Source: SIG307 sp964609025 (GTDB taxonomy: Bacteria; Bacillota; Clostridia; Lachnospirales; Lachnospiraceae). Taken from it: a stretch of 61,583 bases of DNA. Shown piece by piece: positions 24,925-33,919 of the stretch. Position 1 is the stretch's first letter. Each line of letters starts with the position of its first letter. The notes under the pieces are model-generated. The model searched no databases and was not told where the DNA came from. It saw only the letters and a list, made by a program, of their open reading frames with translations. The stretch spans positions 1-61,583 of the forward strand of contig CAZSQM010000019.1 of assembly GCA_964609025.1 (NCBI GenBank), read 5' to 3'. The translations under genes and the position numbers were made by a program.

Positions 24925-25830
24925 ATGAAAGGAATTATCCTTGCCGGCGGGTCCGGCACAAGGCTCTATCCGCTGACTCTGGTTACCTCCAAGCAGCTTT
25001 TGCCTGTTTATGATAAACCGATGATTTATTACCCGCTTTCCACGCTGATGTCGGCCGGAATCCGGGATATTTTGATTATTTCCACCCCGGAGGATTTGCC
25101 GCGGTTTGAAGCCTTGCTTGGGGACGGCTCCCGTTACGGCATCCGCCTTTCCTATCAGGTGCAGCCTCATCCGGACGGACTGGCGCAGGCTTTTTTGCTT
25201 GGCGAGTCTTTTATCGGAAAAGACGCCTGTGCCATGATTTTAGGGGATAATATTTTTTACGGAGATGAGCTCGTCCCGCTTTTAAGGTCTGCCGTAAAGC
25301 TTGCCGAGCAGGGAACCGCCACCGTATTCGGGTACTATGTAAACGACCCGGAACGCTTCGGCACACTGGAGTTCGACGCAGACAACCGGGTAATTTCCAT
25401 CGAAGAAAAGCCGAAGCATCCGAAATCGAACTACTGTGTAACCGGACTTTATTTTTATGACAATCGTGCGGTTTCCTTTGCAAAACAGCTGCGTCCGTCT
25501 GCCCGGGGCGAGCTTGAAATCACGGATTTAAACAATCTTTATCTGCGCGGTGGGGATTTAAAGGTGCAGCTTTTGGACCGTACATTTTTTTGGAAGGATG
25601 CCGGTACTGCCGACAGTCTTGCGGACGCGTCTTCTTTTGTGCGTACTTTGCAGCAGGAAAAGGATACCGTCATTTTTGCACCCGAAGAAGAGGCCTATCT
25701 GCGGGGCTGGATTTCCGGCGAAACGCTCCTTGCCTCTGCCGCACAGTTTAAAAATTCCCCTTACGGGGCCCACTTAAAGCGAACCGCAGAAGAAAAAATA
25801 CGCTACAAAACGGAGTGTGAATCCCAATGA
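24925..25830 (+). CDS. rfbA: glucose-1-phosphate thymidylyltransferase
   Basis: A 301-residue nucleotidyltransferase making dTDP-glucose from dTTP and glucose-1-phosphate, the first step to dTDP-L-rhamnose. The N-terminus has KGIILAGGSGTRLYPLT, the nucleotide-binding loop, then YDKPMIYYPL and LGDNIFYG. EEKPKHPKSNYCVTGLYFYD is the usual product-binding stretch. ATG 24925 lies eight bases after AAAGGAG; a TTG two codons earlier is less likely. The stop overlaps the rfbB start by 4 bp. Rhamnose probably ends in a wall polysaccharide. Confidence 0.96.
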   Translation: MKGIILAGGSGTRLYPLTLVTSKQLLPVYDKPMIYYPLSTLMSAGIRDILIISTPEDLPRFEALLGDGSRYGIRLSYQVQPHPDGLAQAFLLGESFIGKDACAMILGDNIFYGDELVPLLRSAVKLAEQGTATVFGYYVNDPERFGTLEFDADNRVISIEEKPKHPKSNYCVTGLYFYDNRAVSFAKQLRPSARGELEITDLNNLYLRGGDLKVQLLDRTFFWKDAGTADSLADASSFVRTLQQEKDTVIFAPEEEAYLRGWISGETLLASAAQFKNSPYGAHLKRTAEEKIRYKTECESQ

Positions 25831-26852
25831 AACTTTTAATCACCGGCGGCGCCGGATTTATCGGAAGCAATTTTATCTACTATATGCAAAAATACCACCC
25901 GGACTATGAGATTGTAAACCTTGATTTGCTGACCTATGCCGGGAACTTAGACTCTTTACGGGAAGCGGAGGCTTCGCCGAATTACCGCTTTGTTCACGGC
26001 GATATTGCCGACTCCGCTCTTGTGACGGAGCTGTTTGAAAAGGAACAGTTTGACGTCGTTGTAAATTTTGCGGCAGAATCTCATGTTGACCGCGCCGTAT
26101 TGAACCCTTCCGTTTTTGTCCGCACCAATGTGTTGGGAACGCAGGTGCTTTTGGACGCAGCGCGTACTTACGGCGTCAAACGCTTTCATCAGGTTTCGAC
26201 GGATGAGGTGTACGGCGACCTGCCCCTTGACCGACCGGATTTGTTTTTCACGGAAAATACCCCCCTGCATACGTCAAGCCCCTATTCCGCTGCAAAAGCA
26301 GGCGCGGACCTTTTGGTGCTTGCGTATCACCGCACCTTCGGACTCCCGGTAACGATTTCCCGGTGCTCCAACAATTACGGTCCGTACCAGTTTCCGGAGA
26401 AGCTGATTCCGCTGATGACTCTGCGGGCTCTGAAGGACGAGCCGCTGCCGGTGTACGGTACGGGAGAAAATGTGCGGGACTGGCTCTATGTGGAGGACCA
26501 CTGCACGGCCATTGATTTGATTTTGCAGAAGGGTGTGCCGGGAGAAGTTTACAACGTCGGCGGTCACAATGAACTCACAAATCTTTTTGTGGTAAAAACT
26601 ATTTTGCAAACACTCGGCAAGCCGGAATCCTTGATTTCCTTTGTCACGGACCGTCCGGGACACGACCGCCGCTATGCCATCGACCCGTCGAAAATCACGC
26701 GGGAGCTCGGCTTTTTGCCGGCCGTTTCCTTTGACTCCGGCATTGAAAAAACCATCCGCTGGTATACGGAACACCCGGACTGGTGGCAGCGTATTTTAAC
26801 CGGCGAATACAGCCGCTACATCGAAACAATGTACGGCAGCCGCTTGAAGTAG
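25827..26852 (+). CDS. rfbB: dTDP-glucose 4,6-dehydratase
   Basis: A 341-residue extended short-chain dehydrogenase. The NAD-binding motif GGAGFIGSNF is at residues ~7-16. The catalytic segment STDEVYGDL, and YSAAKAGAD holding the Tyr-x-x-x-Lys pair, are both present. It converts dTDP-glucose to dTDP-4-keto-6-deoxyglucose. The ATGA overlap with rfbA indicates coupled translation. Its length and motif spacing match RmlB. Confidence 0.96.
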   Translation: MKLLITGGAGFIGSNFIYYMQKYHPDYEIVNLDLLTYAGNLDSLREAEASPNYRFVHGDIADSALVTELFEKEQFDVVVNFAAESHVDRAVLNPSVFVRTNVLGTQVLLDAARTYGVKRFHQVSTDEVYGDLPLDRPDLFFTENTPLHTSSPYSAAKAGADLLVLAYHRTFGLPVTISRCSNNYGPYQFPEKLIPLMTLRALKDEPLPVYGTGENVRDWLYVEDHCTAIDLILQKGVPGEVYNVGGHNELTNLFVVKTILQTLGKPESLISFVTDRPGHDRRYAIDPSKITRELGFLPAVSFDSGIEKTIRWYTEHPDWWQRILTGEYSRYIETMYGSRLK

Positions 26853-26885
26853 CTTTTTTGTATTTTATTCAGAAAGGACAGACCT

Positions 26886-27776
26886 ATGCGTATTTTAGTC
26901 ACCGGCGCCGCCGGACAGCTCGGAAGCGAAGTCGTAAAAACCTTGTCCCTGCAAGGACATACGGTCGTCGGCACGGTAAGAAAGATAAGCTCCTTTCCTT
27001 CCCTGCCCGGGGTTTCCTATGCCGCCCTGGACTTAACCGACGGTACACAGATCGGCACTGTATTTTCCGACATAAAACCGGACGCGGTCATTCACTGTGC
27101 CGCCTACACCGCCGTGGACGCCGCCGAGGAAGAGGCTTCCCTTTGCTCTCTCGTAAACGCAACCGCCACGGAAACCATTGCGAAGCTTTGCGGTGCCCTT
27201 GCGATTCCCCTGCTTTATACAAGCACCGAATATGTATTTGACGGGAGCGGCATCCGCCCCTGGACGCCGGAGGACGTGCCTGCACCCCTGAATGTATACG
27301 GTGCCTCCAAATATGCCGGCGAGCTGGCTGTCGCCCGCTTTGCGCCGAAGCATTTTATTATCCGCATCAGCTGGACCTATGCAAAAAAGGGAACGAATTT
27401 TGTAAATACCATGCTTTCGCTGGCAAAAAGCCGGGATACCCTTCGGGTAGTAACCGACCAAATCGGCTCCCCTACCTATATTCCGGACCTTGCCGTACTG
27501 TTTTCCGAACTGTTTACGTCCGACCGTTACGGTATTTATCACGCCGCTAACCGCGGCTTTTGCAGCCGCTACGAGCTTGCCTGCGAAATTTTCCGGCTGG
27601 CAGGGCTTCCGGTTACCGTCCTGCCTATTGAAAGCTCGGACTACCGGGCAAAGGCACTTCGGCCGAAAAACTGCCGTCTGGATACAAAAAAACTGACCGA
27701 GCACGGCTTTTGCGAGCTTCCGTCCTGGCAGGACGGACTACGGCGGTATTTTAGCGAAAACAGACCGCTTCCGTAA
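26886..27776 (+). CDS. rfbD: dTDP-4-dehydrorhamnose reductase
   Basis: A 296-residue SDR-family reductase doing the last step to dTDP-L-rhamnose. The N-terminal GAAGQLGSEV binds NAD(P)H. STEYVFDGSG and YGASKYAGE hold the catalytic Thr/Ser and Tyr-x-x-x-Lys. The order here puts rfbD before rfbC. The gap from rfbB is 33 bp with AGAAAGGA before the ATG. Confidence 0.94.
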   Translation: MRILVTGAAGQLGSEVVKTLSLQGHTVVGTVRKISSFPSLPGVSYAALDLTDGTQIGTVFSDIKPDAVIHCAAYTAVDAAEEEASLCSLVNATATETIAKLCGALAIPLLYTSTEYVFDGSGIRPWTPEDVPAPLNVYGASKYAGELAVARFAPKHFIIRISWTYAKKGTNFVNTMLSLAKSRDTLRVVTDQIGSPTYIPDLAVLFSELFTSDRYGIYHAANRGFCSRYELACEIFRLAGLPVTVLPIESSDYRAKALRPKNCRLDTKKLTEHGFCELPSWQDGLRRYFSENRPLP

Positions 27777-27828
27777 GGTTGTGCCTTCCGCCTTCCGATA
27801 ACAAAATAAAAGAAAAAGAGGTACATTC

Positions 27829-28395
27829 ATGGGAAAATTAACCGTTACCCGCTGTGAGATTGACGGGCTTTTTATTATCGAACCGGAAATACGCCGCGAC
27901 GCCCGGGGATATTTTATAGAAACCTATAACGAAAGGGATTTTAAAGCGGCCGGAATCACCTGCACCTTCGTACAGGACAACCAGTCCATGTCAACAAAGG
28001 GGATATTGCGCGGCTTACATTATCAGCATGCCCACTCTCAGGCAAAGCTGGTTCGCGTGTTTTCCGGCGAAGTACTTGATCTTGTGGTGGACCTTCGAAA
28101 AGATTCCAAAACCTTCGGAAAGTCCTTCCGCATCTGTCTGTCCGGAGAAAACGGGAAGCAGCTGTTTGTTCCGAAGGGGTTTGCCCACGGGTATGTTGTG
28201 CTTTCCGAAACCGCTGTTTTCTGCTATAAATGTGATGACTTTTATACACCGGGGGACGAGCACGGGATTCTTTGGAGCGACCCGGCGTTAGGAATCGTGC
28301 TGCCGGAGCTTGAGGGAACAACACCGCAATTAAATGCCAGAGATCAGGCATGGCCGACGCTTGCCGAGGCAAAGGAAAAAGGTTGGATTTTCTAG
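27829..28395 (+). CDS. rfbC: dTDP-4-dehydrorhamnose 3,5-epimerase
   Basis: A 188-residue cupin-fold epimerase acting between RfbB and RfbD. Signature segments are RGYFIETYNERDF, FVQDNQSMSTKGILRGLHYQ with the catalytic His, and FVPKGFAHGYVVLSE. AAAGAGG lies before the ATG. It ends the four-gene rhamnose operon. The next gene has its own promoter. Confidence 0.95.
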   Translation: MGKLTVTRCEIDGLFIIEPEIRRDARGYFIETYNERDFKAAGITCTFVQDNQSMSTKGILRGLHYQHAHSQAKLVRVFSGEVLDLVVDLRKDSKTFGKSFRICLSGENGKQLFVPKGFAHGYVVLSETAVFCYKCDDFYTPGDEHGILWSDPALGIVLPELEGTTPQLNARDQAWPTLAEAKEKGWIF

Positions 28396-28413
28396 TCTAC
28401 CCTTAAAATACCA

Positions 28414-28442
28414 TTGACTTTTTTCCTTATTTTTCATACAAT
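28414..28442 (+). promoter_or_regulatory. sigma-A promoter for vanY-like gene
   Basis: TTGACT (28414-28419) and TACAAT (28437-28442) are separated by 17 bp. The start point is ~25 bp before the ATG of the carboxypeptidase at 28475. Confidence 0.75.
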
Positions 28443-28474
28443 CAACGTAATGGTTTTACCCTTGGAGGCTTTTT

Positions 28475-29836
28475 ATGAACAGCACGAAAACACTACTTAT
28501 TCTTACGATAAGCACCCTGCTGCTGAATGGCTTCCCCGATTTTCGAGTTTCCATGCTCAATCCGGAGAGCCTGTCGGCAGTTACCTATTCGCCGAACACA
28601 TCGGCCGCAGAAGCAGTTCTTGCACACCCGGCTTTTTCGGACTCCTTTTTCGCACCGGACAAGCTGGTAAACATACCGCCTTTTGCAACACCGGTTCCGA
28701 CGGCAACGCCGCAACCGACCGCAACGCCGCAGCCGACCGCAACACCGCGACCGACCGCAACACCGACGCCGCTTCCGCTCGGCAACGTACAGGCAGACGT
28801 TCCGGGCGAACTGACATTTACCTACCCGGAACCGGCTCCGTTAAATACCGATACCGCAACCTATACGCTTTTAGTAAACAAAGAATATCCGCTCCCTTCG
28901 GACTACATTCCTTTCATGGTAGTCCCGGAGGTCGAGATTTATCATAAGGGCATCAACGAACGACGCTACCTGCAGCCTGTTGCTGCCACTGCCCTGGAAG
29001 AATTGTTTGCCGCCGCAGAGACAGACGGATACCACCTGGTTCTCCGCTGCGGTTTCCGTTCCTATAAGCTGCAGAAGGCAATTTATTCTTCCTACTTAAA
29101 ATACTCCGGCTACTACGAGGCCTCCCGTTACCATGCACTCCCGGGCACCTCGGAGCACCAGACGGGCTTTGCGGTAGACCTTTGCTGTGAAGCAACCAAT
29201 TATGAAAACAACTTTGATATCCTGAAAACCGAAGAGTACGCATGGCTCTTGGAAAATGCCCATAAATACGGCTGGATTCTCCGTTATCCGGAGGATAAAA
29301 CCCATATTACCGGCTATAACTTTGAGCCTTGGCATTTCCGCTATGTAGGAATCGAGCTTGCCACCTACCTTACGGAACTGGATATTACACTGGAAGAATA
29401 CTACGGCGCGTTTCCTTCTACAAATCTACATGCAGTTCCGGAAGAGTATTGGTCTTTGCTTTCGGACAAGGATTTTGCGCTGATGATGAAGGAAATGGAA
29501 GCCTATGAAAAGGAGCAGGAGGAGCTTTCCAAGCTTCCGACGGGAAATCCAACACCGACCCTGATACCGACGGAAGTTCCGACGACACCCCCGGTTCCGA
29601 CGGAAGCTCCGGCGACAACCCCAATACTGACGGAAGCTCCGATGACAACCCCGGTTCCGACGGAACCCCCGATGACACCCCCAATTCCGACGGAAGCTCC
29701 GATAACGACCCCGGTTCCGACGGAACCCCCGACGAAAACCCCGGTTCCCACGGAAACTCCGATGACAACCCCTGCACCGGAAATCACAGACGCGCCGAAC
29801 GATTGGCACATACCTACCCCCGATACCGGTTTTTAA
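28475..29836 (+). CDS. D-alanyl-D-alanine carboxypeptidase, VanY type
   Basis: A 453-residue exported peptidase. The N-terminus is a hydrophobic signal segment of ~20 residues. Residues ~70-100 are a Thr/Pro/Ala linker. The VanY/LAS-type domain (~125-310) carries the zinc motifs SEHQTGFAVDL (SxHxxGxAxD) and EPWHFRYVG (ExxH). It should remove the terminal D-Ala of wall stem peptides outside the membrane. After ~345 there is a long repetitive Pro/Thr tail of 10-residue units, PTExPxxTPx, encoded by a 30-bp minisatellite. The ATG has GGAGG upstream. It is followed by the CapA-like gene 18 bp later. Confidence 0.9.
   Translation: MNSTKTLLILTISTLLLNGFPDFRVSMLNPESLSAVTYSPNTSAAEAVLAHPAFSDSFFAPDKLVNIPPFATPVPTATPQPTATPQPTATPRPTATPTPLPLGNVQADVPGELTFTYPEPAPLNTDTATYTLLVNKEYPLPSDYIPFMVVPEVEIYHKGINERRYLQPVAATALEELFAAAETDGYHLVLRCGFRSYKLQKAIYSSYLKYSGYYEASRYHALPGTSEHQTGFAVDLCCEATNYENNFDILKTEEYAWLLENAHKYGWILRYPEDKTHITGYNFEPWHFRYVGIELATYLTELDITLEEYYGAFPSTNLHAVPEEYWSLLSDKDFALMMKEMEAYEKEQEELSKLPTGNPTPTLIPTEVPTTPPVPTEAPATTPILTEAPMTTPVPTEPPMTPPIPTEAPITTPVPTEPPTKTPVPTETPMTTPAPEITDAPNDWHIPTPDTGF
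29567..29780 (+). repeat. 30-bp minisatellite encoding a Pro/Thr tail
   Basis: About seven imperfect 30-bp units encode PTExPxxTPx repeats in the C-terminal tail of the carboxypeptidase. Units differ mostly by single bases. Copy number could change by slippage and so vary between strains. Confidence 0.85.
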
Positions 29837-29854
29837 CCACCGAAAGGAGTTTTT

Positions 29855-31129
29855 ATGAAGTACTTACGCTCTTTTAACGTTTCCCGCATAGCCCGACTGT
29901 TTGTGCTCGGGCTGTTTTTCCTTTGTGCCTTTGCCGCCTGTTCCGAAGCCGCACCGACGTTTTCCGAACAGAACAACCTAACGGCAACTCCGGCGCCGCT
30001 TTCCCCAACGCCAACCGTAACACCGGCTCCGACTCCTACCCCCACGCCAAGCCCTACACCGACCTTAACCCCTACGCCGACGCCCCGGCAGGTAACCCTT
30101 CTTGCCGTCGGCGATGATTTGGTGCACGGCAGCACCTTAAACGGCGGTCTGCAGGAGGACGGTACTTACGACTTCAACGGTTTTTACCGCCATTTAACAG
30201 ATGAAATCAGCGCAGCGGACATTGCCGTCATCAATCAGGAAACGATTCTCGGCGGCGCCGAGTTTGAATACAGCGGTTATCCGCGCTTTAATACCCCGGA
30301 CGCGATGGGGGACGCCATTGTAAACGCAGGCTTTGACGTTGTACTCCACGCTACCAACCACACAATGGACAAGGGCGGAAAGGGCGTGGAAAACTGTATG
30401 AATTTCTGGAAGACAAACTATCCCGAAATCACCGTTTTGGGAATTTATGACTCGCCGGAAGCCCAGAACACCGTTACGGTTGTGGAAAAGAACGGAATTC
30501 GCATTGCAATGCTAAACTATACATATAGCTTAAACGGAATTCCGCTGCCGGAAGATAAAAATTATCTGGTAACACTTTTGACCTGGAGCAACCGGGACTA
30601 TATCTGCTCCCAGATACGACAGGCAAAAGAAATTTCGGATTTTGTTATTGTTTTCCCGCACTGGGGAACGGAATATGTTTATGAGCCGGATAATAACCAG
30701 CTCTTTTGGACCACTCTCTTTGCGGAGGAAGGCGTAGACCTTGTAATCGGTACTCACCCTCATGTGCTGGAGCCTGTGGAATGGGTGGAACGCCCGGACG
30801 GCGGGGAAATGCTGGTTTTCTACTCCCTCGGCAATTTTATTTCCGGACAGATTGAAGCACCGCGCCTGCTGGGCGGCATGGCGGAAGTCACCCTGACCGA
30901 AACTGCCGACGGCACCGTTAAAATTACCGAAAGCGCCGTTATCCCTGTTGTTACGCATTACAGCGAGCAGGTCGGCGACGGAACCTATTCCACCTATCGC
31001 CTTTCCGAATACACGGAAGAACTGCTCCGTGTCCACGGCATCCATAAACGTGCCGAAGAAAGTGTATTCACACTGGAAGATACCTGGAGTCTGGCAAGAA
31101 AGATTCTGGGGGACTTTTTAAAAGAATAA
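29855..31129 (+). CDS. CapA-family lipoprotein (metallophosphatase fold)
   Basis: A 424-residue lipoprotein. The lipobox FAAC lies near residue 29. A Thr/Pro-rich linker covers ~48-80. The PGA_cap/CapA domain follows (~82-380): AVGDDLVHGS, INQETILGG, HATNHTMDKG, FPHWGTEY, GTHPHVLEP and SLGNFISG are the metal-site segments of this calcineurin-like fold. CapA proteins help export or anchor poly-gamma-glutamate in Bacillus. Here no pgs synthetase genes lie nearby, so the substrate is open. AAAGGAG precedes the ATG. Likely co-transcribed with the carboxypeptidase. Confidence 0.9.
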   Translation: MKYLRSFNVSRIARLFVLGLFFLCAFAACSEAAPTFSEQNNLTATPAPLSPTPTVTPAPTPTPTPSPTPTLTPTPTPRQVTLLAVGDDLVHGSTLNGGLQEDGTYDFNGFYRHLTDEISAADIAVINQETILGGAEFEYSGYPRFNTPDAMGDAIVNAGFDVVLHATNHTMDKGGKGVENCMNFWKTNYPEITVLGIYDSPEAQNTVTVVEKNGIRIAMLNYTYSLNGIPLPEDKNYLVTLLTWSNRDYICSQIRQAKEISDFVIVFPHWGTEYVYEPDNNQLFWTTLFAEEGVDLVIGTHPHVLEPVEWVERPDGGEMLVFYSLGNFISGQIEAPRLLGGMAEVTLTETADGTVKITESAVIPVVTHYSEQVGDGTYSTYRLSEYTEELLRVHGIHKRAEESVFTLEDTWSLARKILGDFLKE

Positions 31130-31152
31130 GCAGGAACGCCTGAGTTCACCGC

Positions 31153-31268
31153 AGGGAGGTTACCGCAAAAAGCGCGCGGTAGCTCGGGTGTGGCGGATTC
31201 TTGCAAGTGAACGAGCACACTTGCTTAACTGCGGCGGGAACTCCGCCGCGGTGACAGGTGCCTCCCGG
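31153..31268. repeat. hairpin-rich element related to E1 (E2a)
   Basis: Outer complementary segments GGGAGG-TTACCGC and GCGGTGA...CCTCCC enclose further stems, GCAAGTG/CACTTGC and CGGCGG/CCGCCG. Bases 31188-31207 are identical to 502-521 of E1. No coding frame is evident. Confidence 0.6.
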
Positions 31269-31272
31269 CTTG

Positions 31273-31583
31273 CTTTATGGGATTCCGGTGTCAAAACGCA
31301 TTCCGATACGGAAGGAACTTTGCGTGGGAGAAAGAGTCCTTGAACTTTGTGCAGGATATTAGACTTTCTTATTGCTCCGTTAGGTAGCAGCAATGCCCGG
31401 ACAGGACGTTCGGGCAAGACCGACACGTGCCACGGAGGGCGCGTAGAGGTCGGTTGCGTGATTTCCTAACAATTTTGACGGAGCAATTAGAAAGACTTAT
31501 ATCCGAAACCGGAGAAAGGACTCTTTCTCCTATACAAAGTTCCGTAATCGGAAGCAACCTTTTGACACCGGAATCCTATAAAG
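31273..31583. repeat. 311-bp imperfect palindrome (E2b)
   Basis: The ends CTTTAT.GGATTCCGGTGTCAAAA match in inverted orientation at 23 of 24 positions (31273-31296 and 31560-31583). The arms continue inward with GGAGAAAGAGTCCTT against its complement (15 bp), and ATTGCTCCGT/ACGGAGCAAT, TTAGG/CCTAA and ACCGAC/GTCGGT. The whole unit folds on itself and has no credible gene. It abuts the terminator at 31587. A MITE-like element or structured RNA is plausible. Confidence 0.75.
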
Positions 31584-31586
31584 GAA

Positions 31587-31617
31587 AAAGGGGCTGCGCA
31601 TTTTGCGCAGCCCCTTT
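31587..31617 (-). terminator. terminator after the CBM22 lipoprotein
   Basis: AAAGGGGCTGCGCA pairs perfectly with its complement around a 3-base loop. On the minus strand it is followed by TTTTTCC. It ends the transcript of the lipoprotein whose stop is at 31643. Confidence 0.85.
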
Positions 31618-31642
31618 GAAAACCGTATTCGTCTGTAACAAC

Positions 31643-33814
31643 CTACTGAAGCTTAATCGTGACATCGTCTACATAGAAGGACGCGTCTACCGTCGGCGAT
31701 TCAAAGTAAAGCAGGAACTTCTTTACATCCTCCGGAACGGTGTAGGTATTGTTATACTTCACCCATTTTCCGTCTTCGATTGCCTCTCCGACAATGACCG
31801 GAGTGTAGGTGGTGGTTTCACCGTCGTTCTGCTCCGCCGTCATATTGATTTCCAACGGAGTCGTATATTCATGGTATACCCAGTAAGTAATGTCAAGCGT
31901 CTTTCCCGACAGGTCATACTTTGAAAAATCTGCCTGTACGCCGTGCCAGCTCGCGGTACGTCCGGTAACCGCAAGGCACATATCGCTCTCGTGTCCGCCG
32001 TAAACGATGGACGGCTTTGCATTGCCGCGGCCTACAAAGTAAGCATTATTATCTTCGAAATCAAGCTGAACCGTAGAGAACGCTTCCTTCTCCGCAATCA
32101 CATAATCCGGATTCGGTTCTACCTTACTCTTCGGGTTATAAGCAATGATAATATCGTCTAAGATAAAATCTGCCGTATCGGAACCCGGAACCTCAAAGTT
32201 AATCTGCGGAACCTTAACATTTGCATATACCGGAATCAAACCTTCCACATGCGTCCATTGGCCGCTCGGAAGAACCTCTATGGATACACGCTCCGGCCAG
32301 GTAGCCGTACCGTCCGGCTTATTTACCTGTAAGGTAGCGGAGAAGTTCAACGGCTCACCGCTATCCTGATATACCCAGCAGGAAACATAAACCTGCTTGC
32401 CGATTACATCAAAGGACTCGTTGTCCAGATTCTTAAAATCAAGACCTACGCCGTTCCAAGCCGCGCTACGACCGGAAATAAGGAAGCCGTTTCCGGAATG
32501 ACCGTTACCGACCACAGTAGGCGAAGCGCTGCCGCGGGAGGAAAGAATCTGTGTTTCATTGTCCCTGTCGTCTGCCGTCAGCGAATGAATCGTGACAAAT
32601 CCGGTCGTATCAATGACATCCGAGGTATCTACTATCGTGCTGCCGCCGCCCTGAGGGTCTTTCCCTATGGTTATGGTTGACGGGTCCTTACTGGATATCA
32701 TAACATTGTCGATATAAAAGTCCTCGGTTCCTCCGGTCTCGAAATACAGAATAACCGACTCTGCGGTATTCCCTATCGTAACCGAACCGGAAGCCTCCGC
32801 CCATTCGCCCGGAAGTACGGAATCCGTAGAAGTAATATTCGCGTACTTATCCGAAGTCGCGCCGGAAGCGCGCTGCTGAAGGGAACAGGTTACCTTGGTC
32901 TTTTGCTTGCCGTCGTGCATTGCCGAATAGGAAATCCAAATCTTAGAACCGGCTAAACCATATTCAGACAAATCAATCTGTGCGCCGTTCCAGCTTGCCG
33001 TACGGCCGGATACAAAGAGGCAATACTCTCCGTCCTCGCAGCCGCCCGCCGCAATGGAAGGCTTGCCGGATCCGCGCTCCGCCAAATGCGTCACCTGATC
33101 CTCAAAATCAAAATAAAAGCCGTCAAAGGAAGCTACATTGTAGCTGCTGTTCGCCGGAACCGTACTGGTCGGATCGTAAGTCACGCGGATGTCGTCAAAA
33201 TAGTACGGATCCTTTGAGGACGACATCTCGATACTAACCGTCGGATTCGTTATATTCGCATAAACCGGAATATCGCCTTCGATTAACGCCCAGGTGCCGC
33301 TCGGAACACCGGTAATGCTAATGCTTTCCGGGGTATCGGAAGTGCTGTCCGGCTTCTTTACCTGAAGCGTGCACGAGAAATCTGCCGGAGCACCGGTTTC
33401 CTGATAAACCCATGCGGCAATATGTATCTTCTTTCCGATAACATTCTTTACATTACCATCCGCATCGGAAAAGTTCAAAGAAACACCGTGCCAGGTGTCC
33501 TCCCGGCCGGAAACGTAAAACGCATAGGAACCCGAATAGGCAACCGGCTTTACGGAAATAGAACCCGAGCCGCGGATGGAAAAGTGAGAAGTCTGGTTAA
33601 AATCCTCACCGTCTAATGCTATAATTTTCGTATTATTTGCGTCCGGCGCTATTGTCGGCGTCGGGCCATCATCTTTGACCGGCTCCGGCGTCGGCGTGTA
33701 GGTAGGCGCTAACGTCGGCAAAACATACGTCGGAGCGTTGTTCCCACAGGCTGCCATAAAAAGCAACACCGAAGCAAACAAAGAAAAAGCAAAGATACCT
33801 TTCCTTCTTCTCAT
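31643..33814 (-). CDS. lipoprotein with four CBM22-like modules
   Basis: A 723-residue exported protein with no catalytic domain seen. The signal ends LFMAAC, a lipobox. A short Pro/Thr linker follows. Then come four carbohydrate-binding modules of the CBM22/CBM4_9 beta-sandwich type at roughly 62-215, 222-375, 403-560 and 572-723. Each carries an RGSG- or RGxA-type strand and an SGR..WNG/WHG motif: SGREDTWHG, SGRTASWNG, SGRSAAWNG and TGRTASWHG. CBM22 typically binds xylan in multi-module xylanases. A surface anchor holding xylan for the GH10 enzyme or transporters is the likely role (inference). The start was set at ATG 33814 behind AGGAGG. Confidence 0.88.
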   Translation of the reverse strand: MRRRKGIFAFSLFASVLLFMAACGNNAPTYVLPTLAPTYTPTPEPVKDDGPTPTIAPDANNTKIIALDGEDFNQTSHFSIRGSGSISVKPVAYSGSYAFYVSGREDTWHGVSLNFSDADGNVKNVIGKKIHIAAWVYQETGAPADFSCTLQVKKPDSTSDTPESISITGVPSGTWALIEGDIPVYANITNPTVSIEMSSSKDPYYFDDIRVTYDPTSTVPANSSYNVASFDGFYFDFEDQVTHLAERGSGKPSIAAGGCEDGEYCLFVSGRTASWNGAQIDLSEYGLAGSKIWISYSAMHDGKQKTKVTCSLQQRASGATSDKYANITSTDSVLPGEWAEASGSVTIGNTAESVILYFETGGTEDFYIDNVMISSKDPSTITIGKDPQGGGSTIVDTSDVIDTTGFVTIHSLTADDRDNETQILSSRGSASPTVVGNGHSGNGFLISGRSAAWNGVGLDFKNLDNESFDVIGKQVYVSCWVYQDSGEPLNFSATLQVNKPDGTATWPERVSIEVLPSGQWTHVEGLIPVYANVKVPQINFEVPGSDTADFILDDIIIAYNPKSKVEPNPDYVIAEKEAFSTVQLDFEDNNAYFVGRGNAKPSIVYGGHESDMCLAVTGRTASWHGVQADFSKYDLSGKTLDITYWVYHEYTTPLEINMTAEQNDGETTTYTPVIVGEAIEDGKWVKYNNTYTVPEDVKKFLLYFESPTVDASFYVDDVTIKLQ

Positions 33815-33869
33815 ACAGAAAACCTCCTCATACATAATAGATAAAACAGATAAAATCTCCTCTACTTAT

Positions 33870-33898
33870 ATGATATCAATTTCAGCCCGAAACGTCAA
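33870..33898 (-). promoter_or_regulatory. sigma-A promoter for the CBM22 lipoprotein
   Basis: On the minus strand, TTGACG (33893-33898) and TATCAT (33870-33875) are 17 bp apart. The ~50-nt leader contains two AGATAAAA repeats before the AGGAGG. Confidence 0.75.
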
Positions 33899-33919
33899 TA
33901 GATTATTGCCGTTTCTCCC

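Noticed and set aside
27033..27704. 223-codon minus-strand frame opposite rfbD
   Set aside because: Shadow of a conserved gene.
29567..29780. CRISPR array
   Set aside because: The 30-bp units are contiguous, in frame and code for a Pro/Thr repeat; there are no spacers.
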